NCBI RefSeq assembly: GCF_048569485.1
Contig: NC_134353.1
Location: forward strand, 701,022,958 to 701,086,957
Source: Anomaloglossus baeobatrachus
Lineage: Eukaryota > Chordata > Amphibia > Anura > Aromobatidae
Reading direction: 5' to 3'
DNA length: 64,000 bases
Shown here in pieces: positions 21,721-34,500 of this stretch (position 1 is its first letter; each line of letters opens with the position of its first letter). The notes beneath the pieces were generated by a model. That model ran no database searches. It worked only from the letters and a program-made list of their open reading frames with translations, and was not told the origin of the DNA. The position numbers and the translations under genes are program-made.

Positions 21721-22367
21721 ATGGGGCATGGCCTGGCCATGGAGGAGAGAAGACGCAGGTAACATCGCTCCTGTGCTGAAGCCGGCCCCAGGCCCACATA
21801 ATCAATCAGTACACAGGCAGAAAATCCCCCAATGTTGGCCAGAAGAAGGGGGAATAACCGCAGACCGGTTCCAGACTTCTCGGTGCCCTCTACACCTGGA
21901 ATTGCAAGATTTCTCAGAAGCTCGTCGGGCCCAGAGCAGCAGCAAACATCTCAAGATGGCGGCGGCAGCCTCTCCTGCAGCTCTCCCAGCGTGGCGTGGC
22001 GCTGCGGGAGCGGAGCAAGATACCGGTGCTCACAGCGCTGAACACACAGCAGCGGCGCCGGTAACCCGTGCGGAGCGGGAGCAGGAGCAGAAAAAGGAGG
22101 AAATGTCCCAGACTGGACAACGTACAGATACCTCAGGCAAGATGGCGACGGGGCTGCAGAAGGGGACGGAGCCATAGGGACTGAAACCACAGGAGGCAGA
22201 GAAGAGGCGACGAAACTCCAGCGGGGGGGGAGGAGGGTACAGACAGAAGACCTCTGGGACCAGTCACAATAGGGATTAATACACCCGGACTCCCACAGGT
22301 ATATCCCTCACACATACCTTCGGGCCTGCAGGGAAGCACAGGATGGCAGGCATCTGGAGCTGTTGCC

Positions 22368-23507
22368 ATGCTAAACAGCTCAGTCAATAAGAGATACTGT
22401 TCTTCTGAAGCTAATGCAAACAATGGCATATGGCAGGGAGATAATGTTGAATCCCCTTTGGCCCCTGATATTGATATGGATACCATTATGCAAAACAAGC
22501 AGAATATAACATCCACAATATCTCTGCTATCCTCCCCCGAAAGAGGACTGCTTCCTCCTATACTCAGGACCCCTGCCTCCAGCTTAGCAGGAGAAGTGTC
22601 ACAAGGTGGTTTACAACAAGAAGATTGTGTTTGGGATGATTTAAAGACACGGATACGGACAATATTGCAAGAATGGAGGCCTCATACAAGGCGGAATCAT
22701 CTGCGATAAGAGGAGAAATGCAACAATTGACAGAAAGAATGGAGAAGTCTGAATACCGCACAGATACGGTTTCACAACAAATTGCCACACAGGACCAGGT
22801 TCTATCTGAGCAGGCCTCCCAAATTGAACACCTGACGGATCTACTTGACGACTTAGAAAATAGAGGAAGGTGCAGCAATATTAGAATAAGGGGTATCCCT
22901 GAATCGGTGGGTCCACAGGAACTGGACAGAACACTGTGCCATCTGTTTAACTCGATCCTAGGCCTCTCTCCAGATGCTAAATTTGAATTGGACAGAGCTC
23001 ACAGATCGTTGGGCCCAAGGCCAACACAGGGTTCTAACCCACGAGATGTCATATGCAGAGTCCACAAATATAAGAAAAAAGGGGATATCCTGCTCAAGGC
23101 ACGACAGATGGGTCAAGTTGTACTCAGAGACACTCCTATTCTGCTTTTACAAGATCTTTCTCCTCATACCCTACAAAAGAGGAGAGCATTGAAACCTCTT
23201 CTTGATATCTTAAAACAAGAAAATCTTCTTTACTCATGGGGATTCACCTTTTTGACTGCAGGCACGCCAGGCAGGCTTCCTGCGGGTGCTCCGTAATCTA
23301 GATGACCTTCCGGAATTTTGCTCAGCCCTAAGGATCCCTGTGGTTCACATTCCTCCAGTGGACTGGCCTTGCGTACACAGAAGAGTTGAGAATTCGTCTG
23401 CCCCGATGCCTCCGCTCCCGCAGCGAGCCCGTGATCAGAGGAGCAGAGAAGTTTCTCGCAGGGGAGGAATCGGGAGGCCTAACACCTCATCCGCGCCTCA
23501 GAGATGA
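22368..23507 (+). pseudogene. L1-type ORF1 (RNA-binding protein) of L1-A, two frame changes
   Basis: Read in three consecutive frames: 22368 to about 22673, 22673 to about 23290, and 23286-23507. The middle part has a coiled coil (GEMQQLTERMEKSEYRTD, IEHLTDLLDDLENRGR), the L1 ORF1 RNA-recognition fold (NIRIRGIPESVG, FELDRAHRSLGPRP) and the C-terminal domain (KGDILLKARQMGQVVLRDTP). In life it coats LINE RNA and chaperones nucleic acid. About two frameshifts show that L1-A is dead. Confidence 0.85.
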
Positions 23508-23684
23508 AATACACTAATTGGACGTCCAATGATTTTTTTTCTGAGGAACTTTCCCTATAATAATCTCCGGAAGAGGGCTTCTTTGGACAATCTTCATATC
23601 GCCTGCATTGAGTGACCAACATTATGATGGCAGCTTCTTCAAGAACCATACACTTCCCAATGGTTTCCGTAATATTCTACCATA

Positions 23685-23732
23685 CAGTGCCTACAAGTAG
23701 TATTCAACCCCCCGCAGATTTAGCAGGTTTAC
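23685..23732 (+). repeat. Tc1 left terminal inverted repeat
   Basis: Pairs with 30924-30971 with about two mismatches over the outer 45 bp (TATTCAACCCCC, GCAGATTTAGCAGGTTT). Flanking TA at 23683-23684 and 30972-30973. Confidence 0.92.
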
Positions 23733-24012
23733 ACATTCGGAATTAACTTGGCATTGTGACATTTGGACTGTAGATCAGCCTGCACGTGTGAAATGCACTG
23801 CAGCAAAAAAGAATGTTATTTCTTTTTTTATTTTTTTTTTTTTTAAATTGTGAAAAGTTTATTCAGAGGGTCATTTATTATTCAACCCCTCAATCCACCA
23901 GAATTCTGTTTGGTTCCCCTAAAGTATTAAGAAGTATTTCAGGCACAAAGAACAATGAGCTTCACATGTTTGGATTAATTATCTCTTTTTCCAGCCTTTT
24001 CTGACTAATTAA

Positions 24013-25077
<1,065 letters not shown>

Positions 25078-25342
25078 ACCTAGGGGTTGAATAATATTTT
25101 TTTTAATCCAATCAATTTTTATTGTAGGAAGTTACATTACAAAAAAGGAGAAATTCAGGTATCATTAGCAATAATACACAAAGAAAACAACGCTGTAACA
25201 TGTGGTAGTAACACCTTTGATTATGATTCACATTTCCTGTCACACCACCACCAATCATGTCTGATGCAAGTTGCAACTTTTTTTAGGTTAATCAATACCC
25301 AATACGTATAGAGTCAACCTACCAATTTACTCTTTAATCCTC

Positions 25343-25500
25343 AAAATGAGGGATCCAAACAACCAGAACCAGAGAGTAAGAAAGGAAGATAAGAAAAGGG
25401 AGGGGAGAGAGAGGTGGGGGAGATGGGGAGAACCATGGATGGTTGCAAGGAAGCAACCAGGGAGGGGGAGGGGGGAGGGAGGGAATTGGATGGCGTTTCG
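25343..25500. repeat. Purine-rich tract in the L1-B 3' UTR
   Basis: The + strand is a G/A-rich run with several GGG blocks (GGGAGGGGGAGGGGGGAGGG near 25460), able to form a G-quadruplex. It is antisense to L1-B, so the RNA carries a C/T-rich tract here. Confidence 0.7.
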
Positions 25501-25609
25501 GGGTAGCCCGAGCAGTAACAACAACAGAGATTTAAACACCTTGACTATTGACATGTGGTATGGGTGAACTCCCTGCGTAACACACACTTTGACCCTATTT
25601 GACCCGTTT

Positions 25610-28600
25610 TTAGTTAACAACAGTTTGCCCTGGAAACAGATGCCTGACAGGGGATGCATATACAGAGTTTAGCCACGTGTCCCAAATGTGAAGTATTTTG
25701 TTTTTGGCGCGGATGGAGTGAGCCAGACAGAACTCGTATTGGCATTGGAGATTAATTCGGTTATATAGTTCAACTAATGTAGGCGTCTTTGGGGATTTCC
25801 AGTGCAAACTTATGCAATATCTGGCAGCTACTAGAATGTGAACTAATAAACCCCTGGATTCCCAAGAGAACTCCTCTATACCCACGTTTAGCACTGCCAG
25901 AGCCGGATTCGGATTAATACGATTGCTTGTCAGCTCACCCATCAGGCCAAACACCTCCAACCAGAACGAGAAAACCTTGGGACAAGCCCACCAGCAGTGA
26001 CCAAGAGTACCCCTTTGGAGGCAGCCCTTCCAACAATGTGGCGAATAATTTGGGAGGAACTGTGCTAAGTTGGCTGGGGACCGATACCATCGCAGGTGTA
26101 CTTTTTTCAGTTGCTCCAGATGATTTATACACTTGGAATATTTTTGGATATTTGCTGATGCCGAGTGCCAGTTTGAAGGAGAGGTAGAGACACTCAACTC
26201 CACGTCCCATTTATTCATATAAGGTGATTTTTGCTCTTCGGGGGGGTTATTGAGCCATTTGTATGTCGAGGAGATACCTTTGGATTTAATTATCTTTTTA
26301 AATACCAAAGCTTTTGTTGTAGGTAACAGAGGCTTTGACTTTGGAGGAAATTTAGAGGCCAGAAAATGACTAATTTGGATGTGTTGATAGAAACAGCCCT
26401 TTAAAGAGGGGTGTTCCCGTACTATTTCATGAAAGGGGTTAACACCCAAATCAGAGTATAGATCCGCCAGCACTGTAATGCCCGATCCCTCCCACCTGGC
26501 CAGATTCAAAAAGGGGATTTGAGATTCCAACGACTTGAGGGAAATCTCTGAAAGAGGAATCTGAATCTTATGAATCAAGTCATTTCGCCAGACCTCCAGG
26601 GAGGCTGACATGGTGGGAACACACGGGGAGAACCGTGAACGGCTCAAATATTCTGCTTCCATCATTCTTCTGACCGAGCCCTGGCGGGACAGGAAATTTT
26701 CAATCTGAGCCCATCTATGTGAATTACCTGGACGCCACCATTCCTTTAGTGATTCAATTAGTAAGGCTTTATAATATGCCGTTATGTTTGGGGTGCCCAA
26801 TCCCCCTAAGTCATATGGGGGGTATAACACTTTACCTGCGACCCTAGCCCTTTTATTACCCCAGACAAATTTGTTAGTCAACGATTGAAGTTTCATCAGG
26901 GTTTTGTGAGAAATTTTGATGGGAAGGCATCTGAGCACATACAATATTTTGGGTAAGAAAACCATTTTAAAGGACTGTATCCTGGCCATCCAGGACAATG
27001 ATATTTTTTCATACCTTCCCAATTCCTTTTCTAAATTTTGGATCAGAGGTTCCAAATTTTCTTTAATTAACATCTGCGATGGTGTCAGCTTAATACCCAA
27101 ATAAGGTATCCCCCTGTCGCACCATTTGAATTGAAAGGCCCCCTCCAGCGCACTCCTGGCCTCCGCCGGTACATTAAACGGCAGTATCAAAGACTTTGCC
27201 GCATTAAGCTTATAATACGACACTTTAGAAAAGTTTGATAATGTGTTCACCACTGCTGGAATCGACACTGCAAGGTTAGAACAGGAAATTATCACATCGT
27301 CTGCGTATAAACCAAGTTTATGTTCAAATTCCCCAACTCTTATACCAGAAATGGCTATGTTTTTTCGTATAGCTTCCGCCAGAGGTTCTACCACTAAAGC
27401 AAAAATAGCGGGAGACAATGGACACCCCTGGCGGATGCCATTACTTATTTGAAATTTAGATGACAGAAACCCCGATGCCAACACTGACGCATTTGGGTAA
27501 GAGTAGAGGGCTAGAATGGATGACTTGATTTTCCCCAAGAACCCGAATTTTGTTAGAACTCTCTCCAGGTATCCCCAGTGCACCCTGTCAAAGGCTTTTT
27601 CAGCATCAAGAGACAGGAATGCACTGGGTTCACCCGATATCTCCACCAGTCCAATCAAGTCAAGCATCCGTCTGGTGCCATCCTTAGATTGCCTCCCTGT
27701 CACAAACCCAACTTGGTCTGGAGCCACTAAGGTCGGGATCACTTTATGAAGTCTATCTGCCACTAGTTTGGCATAAATTTTAACATCACAATTTAGGAGT
27801 GAAATGGGCCTAAAATTACCCGGGGTGTCTGCAGGTTTCCCTGGCTTTGGTAGCGTGATAATTATCGCTTCTAAGTTGTCTGGGGAAATTGACCCTTTAT
27901 TTTTCCAAAAATTGAAGGTTTTTGACATAAAGGGGGACAGAGTGGATGTAAATTGTTTGTAATATTCGTATGGCAGCCCATCGGGGCCCGGGGCAGAGTT
28001 AGACTTAGTCATTTTGATGGCACCTAGGATTTCATGTGTAGTAAAGGGAAGATTAAGTTCCTCTAATTGCTCATCTGAGACGCGGGGAAGATCCAGGGTG
28101 TCTAGGAAACCCTGTATATCCACTTGAGTCGGCTGTGACGTATTGGAATCATATTTTAGATTATACAGGGCCTCATAGTATTTCGCAAATGCTTCTGCTG
28201 TTTCAATGGGATGTCTAGTGATTGTTCCGTTCGGGTCCCTCAGGAATTCTATTTTAGATTGGATCTCACGTTTTTTCGTCCTTCTTGCCAATAAGGACCC
28301 CGCTCTATCCCCCATAGCATAAAATGTCAATCTATTTTTTTTAAGATTATGTTCGTATTTTTGCAGGAGTAGGGATCTTAGTTGGAATCTATGGGTTACA
28401 ATTTCTTTAGTCAAGTTAGGGGATGCTTTGGCTTTATTCAGGGATTCAAGGTGATGAATACGGGTTAATATATATTTAATATCTGCGTCTTTTTTCCGTT
28501 TTTGGATGGAGGCTATTTTTATGAGCTGCCCTCTGACTACGGCTTTATGAGCAGCCCACAGGGTCTCGTCAGAAATTTCCCCATTATTATTAAGTTTAAA

Positions 28601-29398
28601 ATATTCTGTTAACACTGACTCTACTTCATCATGTACCTTCTGCCTACCAAGCAAGCTGGTATTCAGTCTCCACCTAGGGGAATTTTGAACATTAAAGCTA
28701 CCCTGAACAGACAAAGAGATCGGCGCATGATCTGTCCAAGTAATTAAACCAATATCAGCTGCCACACAATTACTTATAGATTTGCTGTCGACCAAAAAAA
28801 AATCAATTCTACTGTATGAGCGATGCCTGGAAGAGAAGAATGTATAGTCTCTTTCTGATGCGTGCAAATATCTCCAGATGTCATGAAAATGGAATTCATT
28901 GATGAGATGCTTAAGTTCCTTAGCATGTGGGATGTTGGTGTTGGAGCAATCCATGGAGCGTATTACAGGTATATTAAAGTCTCCACAGATGATTTCCGCC
29001 CCTGTGGCAGTATCTTTGAATGCTTGGAAAAATTTCCTAGCAAAGGTCAATTGTGATGAATTTGGGGAGTAGACCGTTGCCAAGGTATAAGGGACGCTGT
29101 TGATATAACAAGACAAAATAATATATCTTCCATCCGCTCCATAACTGACATTTATCAATTTAAAGGCCACTGAGTTCTTTATTAAAATGGTCACTCCTCC
29201 TCTTTTTTTTGAGTCATTAGCAAAAAAGGTGTGTTGGAAGCTTGGATGAAGTAGCCGTTTATTATCTGTGGAAAGAAGGTGGGTCTCCTGAATGCACGCT
29301 ATATCACAGTTAGATGCCTTCACCTCTCTCCACATCATTGACCTTTTTGCTGGGGAGTTGAGTCCGTTCACATTAATAGACAATATCCTAATTCTCAT
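25610..29398 (-). CDS. L1-type ORF2 protein: endonuclease, reverse transcriptase, Cys-rich tail
   Basis: 1262 residues, uninterrupted, from MRIRILSINVNGLNSPAKRS. The APE-type endonuclease occupies about the first 235 residues: N in INVNG, E in CIQETHLL, D and N in ICGDFNIP, then SYSRIDFFLV and the D-H pair in TWTDHAPISL. The RT is central: NSAPGPDGLPYEYYKQF, FRPISLLNCDVKIYAKLVAD, FLSLDAEKAFDRVHWGY, GIRQGCPLSPAIFAL and the catalytic YADDVIISCS. The C-terminal part contains FVWGNKRARV and a Cys/His cluster CWKGC...LGHCWWACPKVFSFW. Length and order match L1/Tx1-clade LINEs. It nicks target DNA and copies the RNA in place. All catalytic residues I can check are present. Confidence 0.95.
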   Translation of the reverse strand: MRIRILSINVNGLNSPAKRSMMWREVKASNCDIACIQETHLLSTDNKRLLHPSFQHTFFANDSKKRGGVTILIKNSVAFKLINVSYGADGRYIILSCYINSVPYTLATVYSPNSSQLTFARKFFQAFKDTATGAEIICGDFNIPVIRSMDCSNTNIPHAKELKHLINEFHFHDIWRYLHASERDYTFFSSRHRSYSRIDFFLVDSKSISNCVAADIGLITWTDHAPISLSVQGSFNVQNSPRWRLNTSLLGRQKVHDEVESVLTEYFKLNNNGEISDETLWAAHKAVVRGQLIKIASIQKRKKDADIKYILTRIHHLESLNKAKASPNLTKEIVTHRFQLRSLLLQKYEHNLKKNRLTFYAMGDRAGSLLARRTKKREIQSKIEFLRDPNGTITRHPIETAEAFAKYYEALYNLKYDSNTSQPTQVDIQGFLDTLDLPRVSDEQLEELNLPFTTHEILGAIKMTKSNSAPGPDGLPYEYYKQFTSTLSPFMSKTFNFWKNKGSISPDNLEAIIITLPKPGKPADTPGNFRPISLLNCDVKIYAKLVADRLHKVIPTLVAPDQVGFVTGRQSKDGTRRMLDLIGLVEISGEPSAFLSLDAEKAFDRVHWGYLERVLTKFGFLGKIKSSILALYSYPNASVLASGFLSSKFQISNGIRQGCPLSPAIFALVVEPLAEAIRKNIAISGIRVGEFEHKLGLYADDVIISCSNLAVSIPAVVNTLSNFSKVSYYKLNAAKSLILPFNVPAEARSALEGAFQFKWCDRGIPYLGIKLTPSQMLIKENLEPLIQNLEKELGRYEKISLSWMARIQSFKMVFLPKILYVLRCLPIKISHKTLMKLQSLTNKFVWGNKRARVAGKVLYPPYDLGGLGTPNITAYYKALLIESLKEWWRPGNSHRWAQIENFLSRQGSVRRMMEAEYLSRSRFSPCVPTMSASLEVWRNDLIHKIQIPLSEISLKSLESQIPFLNLARWEGSGITVLADLYSDLGVNPFHEIVREHPSLKGCFYQHIQISHFLASKFPPKSKPLLPTTKALVFKKIIKSKGISSTYKWLNNPPEEQKSPYMNKWDVELSVSTSPSNWHSASANIQKYSKCINHLEQLKKVHLRWYRSPANLAQFLPNYSPHCWKGCLQRGTLGHCWWACPKVFSFWLEVFGLMGELTSNRINPNPALAVLNVGIEEFSWESRGLLVHILVAARYCISLHWKSPKTPTLVELYNRINLQCQYEFCLAHSIRAKNKILHIWDTWLNSVYASPVRHLFPGQTVVN

Positions 29399-29672
29399 AT
29401 TGGAGCCGCAGGGGGGTTTGAATTCCTAGGAACGCCATCAGGGATGAGAGGGGCTAGACCAGCAAGAAATTGAGAGAAATTTCCAGAAAAAATTAAGGAA
29501 CATTTGTGAGAAGAGGAACAAAAACAAAAAAATTCCAACAACACCGGTTTGCCCCGAGTAGGGTGCCCGGTGTATAACCGCTCGCCATAGGCGAGAACAT
29601 CAGGGGGGCTACGTGACATCCCGTGTCACAGGAGCAGGGACAGCAGGTGCCATAAGCAGGAAGGAGTCCCAG

Positions 29673-30629
29673 CTAAGCTACTGACCATTCAGGGTTAATC
29701 CTGTCTGTAGGGCCTCTATGATTCTCCTGCCCACCAGGGTTTGGTGGGTGGGCTATTCCCCAGTCATCCAGCAATTTGCCCAGCTGAGAAGGAGTATGAC
29801 ATATGTGAGTGCCTCCATCTTTGAAAATTATCATCTTCACCGGAAAACCCCACTTGTACTTGATGTCTTGATCTCTAAGGAGTTTAGAAAGGTGGGCAAA
29901 TTCTCTTCTTTTATTAAGAGTTGCAGCAGAAAGATCTGGGAAGATTTTTAGTCCCATGAAAGTGTCTGGCAGGGCTGGATTTCCCCTCTGTGTGTGAAGC
30001 ACAGCTTCTTTTGTTTTATAGAAATGAAGTCTAGCCAGGACATCTTTAGGCAGAGCTGGATCTATGCCTTTGGCTTTAGGGACTCTATGAATCCTGTCCA
30101 CTATCAGGTCTCTGGTGTCCCATCCAGGGAGTATAAGCTGCAGAAACTTGTGGAAGTATTCCTGGAGGTCTTTATCTGCTACTGATGAGGGAATCCCTCT
30201 GATTTTTAGGTTATTTCTTCGGGATCTGTCCTCTATATCACTGATTTTAAGTTTTAGTGCCTCCACCTCCTTTTCCAAAGCTGTGTTAGCATCTATCAGA
30301 TTGTTATGTGATGTTGCAAATTCAGCCATTTTAGTTTCTACATGCTCTGTGCGAACCCCTAGAGACCTTATTTCTTCCTTCAGCTCTCTTACTATTTCTC
30401 TGAGATCAGCCTGCAAGGAAGCTCTCAGCGTTTTCAGCAGAGCTTGCATTGTTTCCTCTGTCAGAGGAATGGCTGTGCAGCCTCTCAAGCAGCCTGTTTC
30501 TCCCTGTGAGGAGTGGGAAGAAGCTGAGTGGGAAGCCATCTTGCTTGGTGAGGAGAGATCCCTATCCAGGGGGAAGAAGTCTGTCAGTTTGGCTGGAGTG
30601 CCAGTTTTTTTAGGTCTCCCCTTAGGCAT
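29673..30629 (-). CDS. L1-type ORF1 RNA-binding protein of L1-B
   Basis: 318 residues from MPKGRPKKTGTPAKLTDFFP. Basic N-terminus, then a coiled coil (about 75-145: LREIVRELKEEIRSLG, ALEKEVEALKLKISDIEDRS), an RNA-recognition fold (RRNNLKIRGIPSSVADKDLQ, LIVDRIHRVPKAKG) and a C-terminal domain (DVLARLHFYKTKEAVLHTQ, GLKIFPDLSAATLNKRREFA). This is the trimeric L1 ORF1p layout. It would coat the LINE RNA and act as a chaperone. Intact. It precedes ORF2 by 274 bases on the same strand and the two would share one transcript. Confidence 0.93.
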   Translation of the reverse strand: MPKGRPKKTGTPAKLTDFFPLDRDLSSPSKMASHSASSHSSQGETGCLRGCTAIPLTEETMQALLKTLRASLQADLREIVRELKEEIRSLGVRTEHVETKMAEFATSHNNLIDANTALEKEVEALKLKISDIEDRSRRNNLKIRGIPSSVADKDLQEYFHKFLQLILPGWDTRDLIVDRIHRVPKAKGIDPALPKDVLARLHFYKTKEAVLHTQRGNPALPDTFMGLKIFPDLSAATLNKRREFAHLSKLLRDQDIKYKWGFPVKMIIFKDGGTHICHTPSQLGKLLDDWGIAHPPNPGGQENHRGPTDRINPEWSVA

Positions 30630-31187
30630 AGCTGGGGGCTGGGGTTACTCACACCTCCTGTAGCTGGTAATCCTGTTATCTGTGAGCTGATAAGAGCCGC
30701 TTTATCCTGCTGTCAGCACAGAGCTCTCCTTCAAGCAGCAGTCGCCATCAGCGTGCAGGCCACGCCCCTCCGGGGTTGAATAATAATTGACCCACACTTT
30801 TATGTTGAAAATTTATTAAAATTTAACTGAGCAACATAACTTGTTGGTTTGTAAGATTTATGCATCTATTAATAAATCCTGCTCTTGTTTGAAGTTTGCA
30901 GGCTCTAATTTATTTGCATCTTATCAAACCTGCTAAATCTGCAGGGGGTTGAATACTACTTGTATGCACTGTATATGCATTATCATTGCAGGCTGTCTGG
31001 CTTGTTTGTTTATGCTTTTGCTTACCTTTTTGGCTGTTGATGTTTTCATATGACCTGATAAATGTCTACCATATTAAGCATTTGGGCTTGGGGCTGGTGC
31101 GGCGGGGAGTAAGTCCCTAGTGGAAAGGCCGTTCCCCCTTTGGGTCTCTGCTCACTGCAGGCAGGAGCAGATACTAGTGACCCCCTT

Positions 31188-31500
31188 TTTATATATATAT
31201 ATATATATATCTTATATATATTCTTCATCCTCTAATCTTCAATATCTTTTCTTTTCCTTTCCATCAGCTCATCTGTTGAATACAGTACTTGGATATATAT
31301 CTATGTATCTATCAATACTTTCCTCTTCCCTCCCCCCCCTTTTTTTTCCTCTCCCTTTCCTCTTTCTTTTTTCTTCTCTTTCTTTTCCTTTTCCGTTCTT
31401 TCTAACTGAGCTCAACCCACTAGATCTCTCTTCCTCTCTGTTTCCTAGTGTTTTATCCGTACCCCCTCTACCCTTTGTTTCCCTTCCTCCGACCTCTGAG
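31188..31500 (+). repeat. TA microsatellite and pyrimidine-rich tract in L1-A
   Basis: (TA)n at 31188-31222 is followed by a long T/C-rich stretch (31225-31460) in the gap between L1-A ORF1 and ORF2. Hydrophobic or charged ORFs over it on both strands are low-complexity artefacts. Confidence 0.8.
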
Positions 31501-31514
31501 ATCCTTAGATTAAC

Positions 31515-34500
31515 ATGACTACACTTAATTGTTGCTCGATTAACATACGAGGTTTTAATACCCCTCAAAAGCGTTCAAAGGTCTTATACTCTATGCACAA
31601 GAAAAAAGTTCATGTCCTTCTGGTTCAGGAGACACACTTCAAGAAAGATCATGTACCCACATTTCGCAATAGATTTTTTCCGGTGTGGTTCCATAGCACT
31701 AACCCAGAATCTAGATCTCAAGGGGTCTCGATTGCACTCCATAAACAACTAGTACATACGGTACTATAGTTGATTCAAGCATTGATGAACAGGGACGATA
31801 TGTTTTCCTTAAGTTGAAAATAGCACATTCACTGTTCACACTGGCAAACTGGTATCTTCCCAACAATAACCAGGTTTCTTATTGCAGAACCCTTTTGGCA
31901 TTACTCTCTGACTTTGCAGAGGGGACGTGGGTAATTGGTGGTGACTTCAACTTCACAATGAACTCGGCCTTGGACTCATCATCTGGACGGAACATCATTC
32001 GTATCAAAGAATTACGTGCCCTAAATCGGACTCTTCATGCCCTCCGGCTGATCGATGTGTGAAGAATCTTAAACCCTCAAGGTAGAGATTAAACGTACTA
32101 CTCTCCACCACACAATACATATAGCAGGATAGATCTTTTCTTAGTAAGCCATGGGGCCCTGGCTTGGAATCCAAGTGCAGAAATAGGGGAAATCCTCTGG
32201 TCCGACCATGTCCCAATTTACTTGTCCCTACAAGTACCATCTTTTCCCCAGCGCTCGTGGACCTGGCGGCTCAACAACAATCTACTTAAAGATAATCTTT
32301 GCCTGGAGGAGTTGAAAGTCTCAATTGACTCCTTTATGCAAATACACAGCTCTGACCCGACCTCTTGCCTACCCAATGGGAAGCGCTGAAGTGTGTCTTA
32401 CGTGGAGTACTGATCAAGCATGGCTCCAGGATTAAGAGGGAAAGAGCAAAAGAAGTGGAGCTGGAAAATTTACACAAATTAACACGTACCTAAACGGTAC
32501 TGGCCGAACTAGCTCTTAAATGGACAACTCTTAGAGCCCTGCTAGATCAGGAATATTCCCGACATAGAGAGAGACTCCAAAGCTATTCTGATGAATCTTC
32601 TGTCAAATGCGGTCGCCCCCTGGCCCGACTTTTACACCCTCGGGCCAACACTTCTTACATTCCCTGTATTACCACTAGAGGCAACAAAAAATCTTATGAC
32701 CCGACAGAAATATTGGAAGTCTTCCGGTCTTATTATGAAGACCTGTATAATATCAAAGGGCAGTACACGGAATTACAGCCCGAGGTTTTGGCAGGGAAAA
32801 TTGAGAGTTATGTTCAGGAGATGGCCTTACCCCCCCCTAGATAATCTTGTTGTTCAGGCTTTAGAGGGAGATATTCTGGAATCTGAAATTTGCAATGCAA
32901 TACAGACTACCCCCTCAGGAAAGTCCCCGGGTCCGGACGGGTTTACTCCGGCCTTTTATAAAATATTCAAAGACCAATTAGCCCCGATTATGACCAAAAC
33001 GTTCAACTTAATCGATGACGAGACACGGTTATCACCACAATCTTTGGAGGCACATATTAGTGTGATCCCTAAGCCGGTAAAGGATCCCTTACTAGCCACG
33101 AACTACAGACCTATATCTTTATTGAACATAGATCTTAAGCTTTACTCCAAGATACTAGCTGACAGACTGACCCCCTTTTTGCCCTCTGTTATCAACTCGG
33201 ACCAGGTAGGGTTTGTTAAGGGTCGTGAGGCAAGAGATAATATGATCAAAACCCTATCCCTTATTGCTAGGGCTAAAGTCCGCTTTACACGCTGCAATGT
33301 ATCTTACAATGTGTCGGCGGGGTCACGTCGTAAGTGACGCACATCCGGCATTGTAAATACATTGCAGTGTGTGACAGGTATATGCGATTGCGATTGAACG
33401 TTAAAACGTTCATCGCATACACATCGTACCTGTCTCTAGAATTGTACGTTAGGTTGTTCATCGTACCCGGGGTAGCACACATTGCAGTGTGTGACACCCC
33501 GGGAACGATGAACAGATCTCACCAGCGTCCTGCGGCTCCCGGCCCACAATGCGGAAGGAAGGAGGTGGGCGGGATGTTTACGTCCCGCTTAGCTCTGCCC
33601 CTCCGCTTCTATTGGCTGGCTGCCGTGTGACGTCGCTGTGACGCCGAACATCCCTCCCACTCCAGGAAGTGGACGTTCGCCGCCCACAGCGAGGTCGTAT
33701 GGACGGGTAAGTACGTGTGACGGGGGTTACTCGTATGTGCGGCACGTTCAACAAATTGAACGTGCCACACATACGATGGGGCCGTTGCAAATCGCATACG
33801 AAATCGTATGCGAAATTGCAACATGTAAAGCAGACTTCAGAATGAATCGATCCCAATGGGCCTTCTGAGTATCGATGCTGAGAAGGCCTTTGATAGGGTC
33901 CATTGGGGCGTTTTGAGGGCGGCTTTGAAGCAATTGGGTTTGGGACCCCGATTTTTACAGAAGATTAGTGCGTTGTATGACAACCCATCAGCCAAGGTCA
34001 GGATCAATGGAGCATTATCCTCCTCCATCGCAGTAAGAAATGGGACCAGACAAGGTTGCCCCGTATCCCCTCTTTTATACGTAGTAGTCATGGAACACTT
34101 AGCCAATGCACTTAGGGTAAATATAGACATTAAAGGGCTTCAGGTCGGTAAGATACACCATAAAATTACATTATACGCAGACGATTTGCTATTATACGTC
34201 TCCCAACCCCATATTTCGTGCCCAGCTATAATGAAAGAGTTTGAAAGATTCGGCCTCCTTAGTAACTTCAAGGTTAACCTTACAAAGTCCGAAGCATTAA
34301 ATATCTCCCTGCGCCAAGATATAGTTACAAGGGCAATGATGAACTTTCCATTTAAATGGCGGCCTTCAGCTATCAAATATCTGGGCATAAATATACCGGC
34401 AGATATCTCCAAGCTCTATACGCTCAACCACTTACCACTGCTGGAAAGTACAATCAAGAACTTCAAATTATACGGTGGGCTGAAATTATCATGGATGGGC

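Larger units (their letters stand above)
25097..30771 (-). mobile_element. Full-length L1-type LINE (L1-B) with intact ORFs
   Basis: 5675 bp on the minus strand: 5' UTR (30771-30630, begins GGAGGGGCGTGGCC), ORF1, a 274-bp inter-ORF gap, ORF2, and a 3' UTR ending in an A-rich tail (T-run at 25097-25104 on the + strand). A perfect 14-bp target duplication GGGGTTGAATAATA flanks it (25083-25096 and 30772-30785). The target is the end of the Tc1 element. Whole ORFs, the perfect duplication and the full length indicate a very recent insertion. Confidence 0.95.

Noticed and set aside
31120-31518. Ser/Leu/Phe/Pro-rich ORF
   Set aside because: Low-complexity pyrimidine tract in the L1-A inter-ORF region.
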